Shown: positions 59,063-64,000 of the stretch, one piece after another
How the letters are laid out: every line of letters starts with the position of its first letter
Position numbering within the stretch: position 1 is the stretch's first letter
Notes under the pieces: generated by a model
Seen by the model: only the letters and a program-made list of their open reading frames with translations
Told to the model about the DNA's origin: nothing
Database searches by the model: none
Translations under genes and position numbers: made by a program
Origin: Collinsella aerofaciens
GTDB taxonomy: Bacteria > Actinomycetota > Coriobacteriia > Coriobacteriales > Coriobacteriaceae
Assembly (NCBI RefSeq): GCF_015546965.1
Contig: NZ_JADMUF010000001.1
Span: forward strand, 339,760-403,759
Direction of reading: 5' to 3'
Length of the DNA: 64,000 nt

Positions 59063-59746
59063 TTACGCCCTTGCTTGCTCAATCTGCCCGATGAGCCAAT
59101 CGCACCAGGCATCCATGCCCTCGCCCTTGCGCGCGCTCACGGCAAACCGCGGCGCCTGCGGATTGAGGTCATCGAGTGTCTTAGTATACCTATCCATGTC
59201 AAAATCGAAAGCCGGAGCCACGTCGACCTTGTTGAGCAGCTGTGCGCCGGCGTGCTGGAAGATACCCGGGTACTTGATGGGCTTGTCGTCTCCCTCGGGC
59301 ACCGAGAGGATCATGATGGACAGGTTTTCGCCCAGGTCAAAGTCGACTGGGCAGACCAGGTTACCCACGTTTTCGATAAAGATGACATCGATGTTTTGAA
59401 GGCCCACTGCCTGGTCGAACGCGTCAACGGCCTCCATGATCATGTTGCCCTCGAGGTGGCACAGGCCGCCCGTGTTGATCTGGATGGCGGGCATGCCGGC
59501 TTCCTTCATGGTGATGGCGTCGACATCCGAGGCGATATCGCCCTCGATGACGGCGCAACGCAGGCCTGCCTTGTCGCGCAGGCGCTCGTTGGTACCCAGG
59601 ATCGTGGTGGTCTTGCCCGAACCGGGACTCGACAAGACGTTGATCACATAGGTGTTTGTCTCTTTAAATCGCTGACGCAGCTGATCTGCCAGGCGCTCGT
59701 TGCGCGACAGAATCGGCGATGCGATATCAATCGTTTTCTCGGCCAT
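59063..59746 (-). CDS. hypB: Hydrogenase nickel insertion GTPase HypB
   Basis: A 227-residue SIMIBI GTPase with the P-loop NVLSSPGSGKTTTI, the metal-binding GGLCHLEGNMI and the guanine motif LLNKVD. It delivers nickel to [NiFe] hydrogenase with HypA. It lacks the His-rich N-terminus that stores nickel in some species. It follows hypA by 55 bp. No hydrogenase structural genes are in the window. Confidence 0.94.
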   Translation of the reverse strand: MAEKTIDIASPILSRNERLADQLRQRFKETNTYVINVLSSPGSGKTTTILGTNERLRDKAGLRCAVIEGDIASDVDAITMKEAGMPAIQINTGGLCHLEGNMIMEAVDAFDQAVGLQNIDVIFIENVGNLVCPVDFDLGENLSIMILSVPEGDDKPIKYPGIFQHAGAQLLNKVDVAPAFDFDMDRYTKTLDDLNPQAPRFAVSARKGEGMDAWCDWLIGQIEQARA

Positions 59747-59801
59747 ACTTAGCGCTCCTTACTTTGGCCCCTTTATACCCCATCACTAGATGGCTAGCGG
59801 G

Positions 59802-60158
59802 CTAATCGTCGGGGGTTTCGATTTCGATGCTCGCGATATCGAGCTCGCGGCCGTGCAGTAGGCGCACGTTGGCACCACCACACTGGGGACAGCGACAGTG
59901 GAAACGATCGTGGTCGAAAACCTCGCCGCAGTCCAGACACTCGCTTTGTGGATGGACCTCCTCCACGGCAAGCCCGCAGCCTCGCGTGAGCGGGTCCTCG
60001 TCGCGAAACGTCTCCCACGCAAAATCGAGCGCCTCGCGCACGACCTCGGTCATATCCCCGATACGCAGCGTTACCAAAACGGCGCGCGAGGCCCCCGCCC
60101 CACGCGCCGCGCGAATCACTGTATCGAGTATGCCGTTGACAATGCCAACCTCGTGCAT
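59802..60158 (-). CDS. hypA: Hydrogenase nickel metallochaperone HypA
   Basis: A 118-residue HypA protein. The N-terminal MHE nickel site is intact (MHEVGIVNGILD), and the zinc site is formed by CLDCGEVF and CRCPQCGG. It starts six bases after the tatC stop, so it is in the tat operon. Confidence 0.94.
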   Translation of the reverse strand: MHEVGIVNGILDTVIRAARGAGASRAVLVTLRIGDMTEVVREALDFAWETFRDEDPLTRGCGLAVEEVHPQSECLDCGEVFDHDRFHCRCPQCGGANVRLLHGRELDIASIEIETPDD

Positions 60159-60164
60159 ACCGAT

Positions 60165-60959
60165 TTACTCCTCGCTGTCCTCTTCGTCGTCCGAAAACAG
60201 GTCCAGACGGCTCACAAACAAGCCCTCCTTGCCCTCGCGCGCGGTAATGACCACGCGAGCGATGGCGAGCGAAATCTCGTAGAGCGAGAGCAGGGCGCCA
60301 TACATGAGGCCCAGCGTAACGGGCGAGCCGTCGGGCGTAATCACAGCCGAGCCCGCAAGCAGGCCAACGTATACGTAACGCCAGGCACTGCGGAAGGCCG
60401 CATAGGACACAATATGGAAGACGGACAGGTAGAAGATGATGAGCGGCAGCTCAAACGCCACACCAAAGCCGATCATAAAGAGCAGCTCCATGTTGACGTA
60501 GTTCTCCAGGTCGGGCAGCGCCGTGGCGACGGCCGAGGTCTCGCCGATAAGCCACTCAAAGCCCGCCGGGATGATGATGAAGTAGCAGAAGATGGCGCCC
60601 AGGAAGAACAGCACCGTCGAGGCGAGCACCGTGGGCACGACCCATTTGCGCTCGTTGGGACGCAGTGCCGGCAGGAAAAATGCCAGAATCTGCCAGATGA
60701 TCATGGGCGTGCACATGACCACGGCCATCTTGATGGCCAGCGAGAAGCGCAAGCCAAAGCCGCCGAGCGTGGTGGTGATGTAGAACTTACCGTCCGGCAC
60801 AAAGGAGCGGATAGGGTCTTCCAAGATGTCGAGCACCACGGGCGTAGCGAAATACAGCACGATGGCGGCGGCAAACACCGACACGACCACGATGGTCAGG
60901 CGGCGACGGAGCTCTCCCAAGTGATCGAAGAGCGGCATGCGCGCAGGTCCGATAGGCAT
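60165..60959 (-). CDS. tatC: Twin-arginine translocase subunit TatC
   Basis: A 264-residue protein with six membrane segments. The start MPLFDHLGELRRRL with the conserved glutamate and the FELPLIIFYLS segment with its conserved glutamate are typical of TatC. It forms the signal-peptide receptor for folded proteins exported across the membrane. The ATG at 60959 overlaps the tatA stop codon (TAATG) and has GGGAGG nine bases upstream. Confidence 0.95.
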   Translation of the reverse strand: MPIGPARMPLFDHLGELRRRLTIVVVSVFAAAIVLYFATPVVLDILEDPIRSFVPDGKFYITTTLGGFGLRFSLAIKMAVVMCTPMIIWQILAFFLPALRPNERKWVVPTVLASTVLFFLGAIFCYFIIIPAGFEWLIGETSAVATALPDLENYVNMELLFMIGFGVAFELPLIIFYLSVFHIVSYAAFRSAWRYVYVGLLAGSAVITPDGSPVTLGLMYGALLSLYEISLAIARVVITAREGKEGLFVSRLDLFSDDEEDSEE

Positions 60960-61549
60960 TACTCATCGCCTCCCTTCGGGGCATCGGCGGCAGCGGCGTC
61001 GTCCTCGGCCTCGAGCTCGCGAGCGAGCTGGTCGACGACGGCCTTGCGCTTGCGGGGACGACGGGCGTAGAGGTCAGCCGTCGTGGGCTCTGCCGGCTCG
61101 GGCTCGGGCTCCGGCTCTGCAGCAGATTCGGGCTCGACGGCGGCAGCGGTGGCAGCGGCAGGCTCGGCACCCTCGGCCTCGGACTCCTCAGCAGCACCCT
61201 CGCCCTCGGCGGCAGCCTCGCTCGCGGCCTCCTCGGCAGCAAGACGGGCGCGACGCTCGGCAAAGGTCTCCTTCTTGGCGGGCGCTGCCGTCTCGGCGGC
61301 ATCCTCGTCCGCATCGGAATCGTCGTCGGTTGCAGCGGCCTTCTTGGGCTTGACCGGGGCCGACGCGGCCTCACTCACCGGATCGATGATCTCGGACTGA
61401 ACAACAGCCGTCATCTTTTCCTGCGTCTCGCGGAACTGACGGATGGCACGGCCGATCGTGCGGCCCATCTGCGGGAGCTTATCCGGGCCAAACAGCAAAA
61501 AGCCGAAGACCACGATGATTGCCAGCTCACCCTCTCCAATACCAAACAC
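60959..61549 (-). CDS. tatA: Twin-arginine translocase TatA/TatB protein
   Basis: A 196-residue protein with one N-terminal membrane helix (IGEGELAIIVVFGFLLFGPD) and the KLPQMGRTIGRAIRQFRE amphipathic helix of TatA/B. The GTG at 61549 has GGAGG five bases upstream. The C-terminal 140 residues are rich in Ala and Glu with repeated EPEP, longer than usual. The glutamate in GEGEL is closer to TatB-type proteins; one TatA/B gene is seen here, so it may do both jobs. Confidence 0.92.
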   Translation of the reverse strand: MFGIGEGELAIIVVFGFLLFGPDKLPQMGRTIGRAIRQFRETQEKMTAVVQSEIIDPVSEAASAPVKPKKAAATDDDSDADEDAAETAAPAKKETFAERRARLAAEEAASEAAAEGEGAAEESEAEGAEPAAATAAAVEPESAAEPEPEPEPAEPTTADLYARRPRKRKAVVDQLARELEAEDDAAAADAPKGGDE

Positions 61550-61630
61550 ACATACCTCCAAGGCTCGATGTGAGTCGAGCCCGCGCCGCGCCATTCGGCC
61601 GGAACTCGTCTATTCATTCGGTCAAGTATA

Positions 61631-61658
61631 GCGCCCGGACGCCAAAACGTCCGAGCGC
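61631..61658 (-). terminator. Hairpin between the STAS gene and tatA
   Basis: GCGCCCGGACG pairs with CGTCCGAGCGC (two mismatches). It has no clear T-run. Confidence 0.4.
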
Positions 61659-61702
61659 ATCACAAACATATGCCAAACGGCACGCCCTTTTGGGGGCAAA
61701 GA

Positions 61703-62017
61703 TTATGCAGCGGTGATCGAAATCTCCTGATCGACACCCAACAGCTGGACCACGCGCATCACCGGGGGCTGCACATTGGTGCAGCTAAAGCGCTTGCCGT
61801 GGTCGACCGCGTGGTGCGCGGCGCCCACAAGCACGCCAATGCCCGTCGAATCGATGTAGCTCACCTGGGCAAAATCGAGCTCAACGGCCTCGGTGGGCTG
61901 CTCGAGCGCCAAGTCGATGGCGTTACGCAGACTGTCGGCATTAGAGATATCGATTTCGCCGGCCACCTTGATGGTGTAGAGCTCCGGCGTGGGGTTGGTG
62001 GAAATACCCAAATCCAT
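61703..62017 (-). CDS. STAS-domain anti-sigma factor antagonist-like protein
   Basis: A 104-residue single STAS domain. The conserved phosphorylatable serine is in VSYIDSTGIGVLVGA. Such proteins (SpoIIAA/RsbV-like) bind an anti-sigma kinase and free a sigma factor. No kinase or sigma factor gene adjoins it. Confidence 0.88.
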   Translation of the reverse strand: MDLGISTNPTPELYTIKVAGEIDISNADSLRNAIDLALEQPTEAVELDFAQVSYIDSTGIGVLVGAAHHAVDHGKRFSCTNVQPPVMRVVQLLGVDQEISITAA

Positions 62018-62068
62018 GTATACGCTCCTTTGTGTATCGAAAGTGCAGATAGTACGGGAAGCCGCGCG

Positions 62069-63373
62069 TTAGGCGCGTTCGGCACGCGCAAGCTCGGCAG
62101 CGACAAGCTTAACGGCCAGCACCAGCACATCGAGCGCGGCCTCCAAGTCCTCGACCGTGGGATAGCTCGGCGCGATGCGGATGTTGGTGTCGCGCGGATC
62201 CTTGCCATAGGGCCAGGTGGCACCGGCCGGCGTGAGCTTGACGCCCAGGTCTGCGCAAAGCGCGGCGACCTTTTGAGCCGAGCCCTCGGGACCATCGAAG
62301 CTTACAAAGTAGCCGCCGCGGGGGTGCGTCCAGGTGGCACAGCCCGTATCGCCCAGGCCCTCGGTGAGCTTGCGCTCAACGGCCTCAAAGCGCGGGCGCA
62401 AGAACTCGGCATGCTTTTTCATGTGCTCCTTGACCGCCTCGATGGTGGGAAGGAAACGCACGTGGCGCAGCTGGTTGAGCTTATCGGCGCTGATGAGGCC
62501 GGCCTTCAGGCGCTTGGAGAACTCCGCGATAACCGCGGGGCTCGCACCGATAAAGCCGATACCGGCACCCGGGAAGGTGATCTTGGACGTCGAGGCGAAT
62601 GCCACCACGCGGTCCTCGGTGCCCGCCGCGCGGGCAAGATCGAAGATGTTGGCAAGCTTGTCGGTCTCGTCGTACAGGTCGTGCACGCAGTAGGCGTTGT
62701 CCCAGAAGATGCGAAAATCGGGCGCGGCCGTGGGCATCTCGACCAGGCGACGCACAGTGTCCTCGCTAAAGGTGATACCCGTGGGGTTGGAATACTTGGG
62801 CACGCACCAGATGCCCTTGATGGAATCGTCGGCGGCAACGAGGCGCTCGATCTCGTCCATATCGGGGCCGTTGTCGGTCATCGCGACGGGAACGTTCTCG
62901 ATACCCAAGTCGGCGGTAATGCCAAAGTGGCGATCGTAGCCGGGAACCGGGCACAGGAACTTGACCTTCTTGCCGTCGTGCGCTGCCTCGTAAGCCTCCC
63001 AAGGGTCGCTACCACACGAGCCGCAACGCCAGAACATACCGGCGATATCGTGCTCGATCAGCAAGCTCGACGAACCCAGTACGAGTGTCTGCTCGGCGGG
63101 GCAACCCAGGAACTCCCCTGCCAGCTTGCGTGCCGAGGGAATGCCCTCGAAGCAGCCATAGTTGGAGCAGTCGACGTTGCCATCGTGCAGATCGGCGTCG
63201 GCGTTGAGGATATCGAGCATGGGGCGCGAGATGTCCACCTGGGAGGGCGACGGCTTGCCGCGGGCCATGTCGAGCGCCAGGCCCTTGGCCTTGACCTCGG
63301 CGACCTCGGCCTTGAGCGCCTCGATGGCGGCATCGAGTTCGGTGGTTTCCATCTTCTGGTAGATCGTCTGCAT
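62069..63373 (-). CDS. Class I aminotransferase (aspartate aminotransferase-like)
   Basis: A 434-residue PLP enzyme. The PLP-lysine is in ASTSKITFPGAG, with SNPTGITFSEDTV and DNAYCVHDLY around the cofactor. This sequence type belongs to the branch of aspartate aminotransferases known from Corynebacterium (subgroup Ic) and often annotated as a MocR-like aminotransferase, here without a DNA-binding domain. It probably transfers the amino group between aspartate and 2-oxoglutarate. Confidence 0.88.
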   Translation of the reverse strand: MQTIYQKMETTELDAAIEALKAEVAEVKAKGLALDMARGKPSPSQVDISRPMLDILNADADLHDGNVDCSNYGCFEGIPSARKLAGEFLGCPAEQTLVLGSSSLLIEHDIAGMFWRCGSCGSDPWEAYEAAHDGKKVKFLCPVPGYDRHFGITADLGIENVPVAMTDNGPDMDEIERLVAADDSIKGIWCVPKYSNPTGITFSEDTVRRLVEMPTAAPDFRIFWDNAYCVHDLYDETDKLANIFDLARAAGTEDRVVAFASTSKITFPGAGIGFIGASPAVIAEFSKRLKAGLISADKLNQLRHVRFLPTIEAVKEHMKKHAEFLRPRFEAVERKLTEGLGDTGCATWTHPRGGYFVSFDGPEGSAQKVAALCADLGVKLTPAGATWPYGKDPRDTNIRIAPSYPTVEDLEAALDVLVLAVKLVAAELARAERA

Positions 63374-63522
63374 GGGTGCGACCTTTCACGAAGCGGTACG
63401 TTGCAATTCTTCTAAGTATAGACCGCCGCCGTCGCAACGTTATGAAGCCGTGATAGATTAAGTCCATCGCAATGAATTACGAATCGCCGCGCATGTCGGC
63501 GTGGGGCGCCCAAGGAGGCACT

Positions 63523-63777
63523 ATGGAGTATGGATCGTTTCAGGCCGAAGAATTCGGCGACCTGCAGCGCCTGGTCGACGGGCTGTTTTACGACCGCCAC
63601 GCCATCGACCGCCTGGATCTGATCGTACAGGCCGAAATCTTGGACCTGGCACCCGATCTCATGGAAATCGTCAACCTGCTACCGCCCGGCTATTACGACC
63701 GCCAGTCACTTTGCGACCAGCTCAACTCCGCTTTGGCCGCCCACGGCTGGGGCGCCATCTACGGAACGGTGGAATAA
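63523..63777 (+). CDS. Small acidic protein of unknown function (84 aa)
   Basis: An 84-residue acidic protein with alternating hydrophobic positions (VDGLFYDRHAIDRLDLIVQA, then MEIVNLLPPGYYDRQSL) that looks well folded. AGGAGG lies four bases before the ATG at 63523. An upstream ATG at 63472 has no ribosome binding site. No family is recognised; codon use matches neighbouring genes. Confidence 0.75.
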   Translation: MEYGSFQAEEFGDLQRLVDGLFYDRHAIDRLDLIVQAEILDLAPDLMEIVNLLPPGYYDRQSLCDQLNSALAAHGWGAIYGTVE

Positions 63778-63836
63778 GCCTCGAGGCCGGCGATTTGGCC
63801 CGTTTCCCGACCTTGGCGAGGCTTGTTTTAGGGCTT

Positions 63837-63884
63837 GTGGCCAAAAAAGGGCAAATATGAGTACTGTTACCTTTTTAGTAGCAG
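63837..63884. repeat. Solitary copy of the 217-bp element's terminal repeat
   Basis: GGCAAATATGAGTACTGTTA followed by TTAGTAGCAG matches the arms at 48089 and 48259. Some similarity (CTTGGTCGAAA) continues beyond. Confidence 0.7.
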
Positions 63885-63946
63885 CGATTCTTGGTCGAAA
63901 TCGGCAAAACTCGACTTGAAACTGGTAGCGCGCAGAGATGTGGTGT

Positions 63947-63980
63947 AAGAGGCGGGGCATGCCCCGCCTCTTCTCTTTCT
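63947..63980. terminator. Perfect palindrome, probable bidirectional terminator
   Basis: AAGAGGCGGGGC and GCCCCGCCTCTT form a 26-bp perfect palindrome (63947-63972) followed by CTCTTTCT. Confidence 0.7.
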
Positions 63981-64000
63981 TGAAAGGGAGGGGACACCGC

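Noticed and set aside
63706-63960. An 84-codon minus-strand frame containing a peptide also found in an 81-codon frame at 47957-48202
   Set aside because: The shared peptide (VTVLIFA) is the translation of the dispersed repeat, not evidence of a protein family.

Overview
The window looks like chromosomal DNA of a gut actinobacterium of the class Coriobacteriia, most likely Collinsella or a close relative. This is inferred from high G+C genes with strong GC3 bias, lactose/cellobiose-type PTS systems feeding a tagatose-6-phosphate pathway, a RicT-type protein with a long basic tail, Tat and HypAB genes side by side, and coriobacterial-style hypothetical proteins. No 16S rRNA gene is present, so the genus is an inference. 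There is one tRNA gene (Thr, anticodon CGT). I see no CRISPR array, prophage or intact insertion sequence.

Layout. 1-2139: start of an ABC transporter ATPase, a MutT(NUDIX)-Vsr fusion gene, a possible small protein and a large nested palindrome. 2140-16683: galactose/lactose regulon with a class II aldolase, a DeoR repressor, a flavodiiron protein, a LacI repressor divergent from galK-galT, a DUF4143-type ATPase behind 33-bp direct repeats, lacC-lacB-lacA, a membrane protein and the single lactose-type IIA gene. 15679-30149: three repeated cassettes, each a LacI repressor divergent from a fused PTS IICB gene and a GH1 6-phospho-beta-galactosidase-type gene. 30150-34732: an AlbA_2-type regulator with an operator array, a DeoR regulator, galM and a degenerate mannose-family IIB. 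34940-39498: tRNA-Thr and a GlcNAc block (yhcH, nagA, nagR, nagE). 40032-47608: housekeeping genes including NAD-type isocitrate dehydrogenase, a dehydrogenase with a His/Cys-rich tail, degV, hpf and a solute-binding lipoprotein. 48342-55141: comF with an unknown partner, ricT, holB, tmk and a beta-lactamase-like lipoprotein. 55343-63777: a zinc-ribbon membrane protein, a type IA topoisomerase, tatA-tatC-hypA-hypB, a STAS protein, an aminotransferase and a small conserved-looking protein.

How the genes work together. Lactose or another beta-galactoside enters through any of three IICB permeases, phosphorylated through the one shared IIA. The GH1 enzymes release galactose 6-phosphate, which LacAB, LacC and the class II aldolase take to triose phosphates. 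Free galactose goes through GalM, GalK and GalT. Each LacI paralogue appears to have its own variant of one operator class, and GAACA palindromes lie upstream of lacA and the IIA gene. N-acetylglucosamine is imported by NagE, deacetylated by NagA and controlled by NagR.

The most unusual non-coding signal is a family of about 62-65 bp palindromic units set at about 80-bp intervals (2, 2 and 4 copies). They lie directly after the terminators of the three PTS/GH1 cassettes and nowhere else that I found. Other intergenic families are hairpins with a GGGACGTTC core, a 217-bp element with about 47-bp terminal inverted repeats, and two long nested palindromes.
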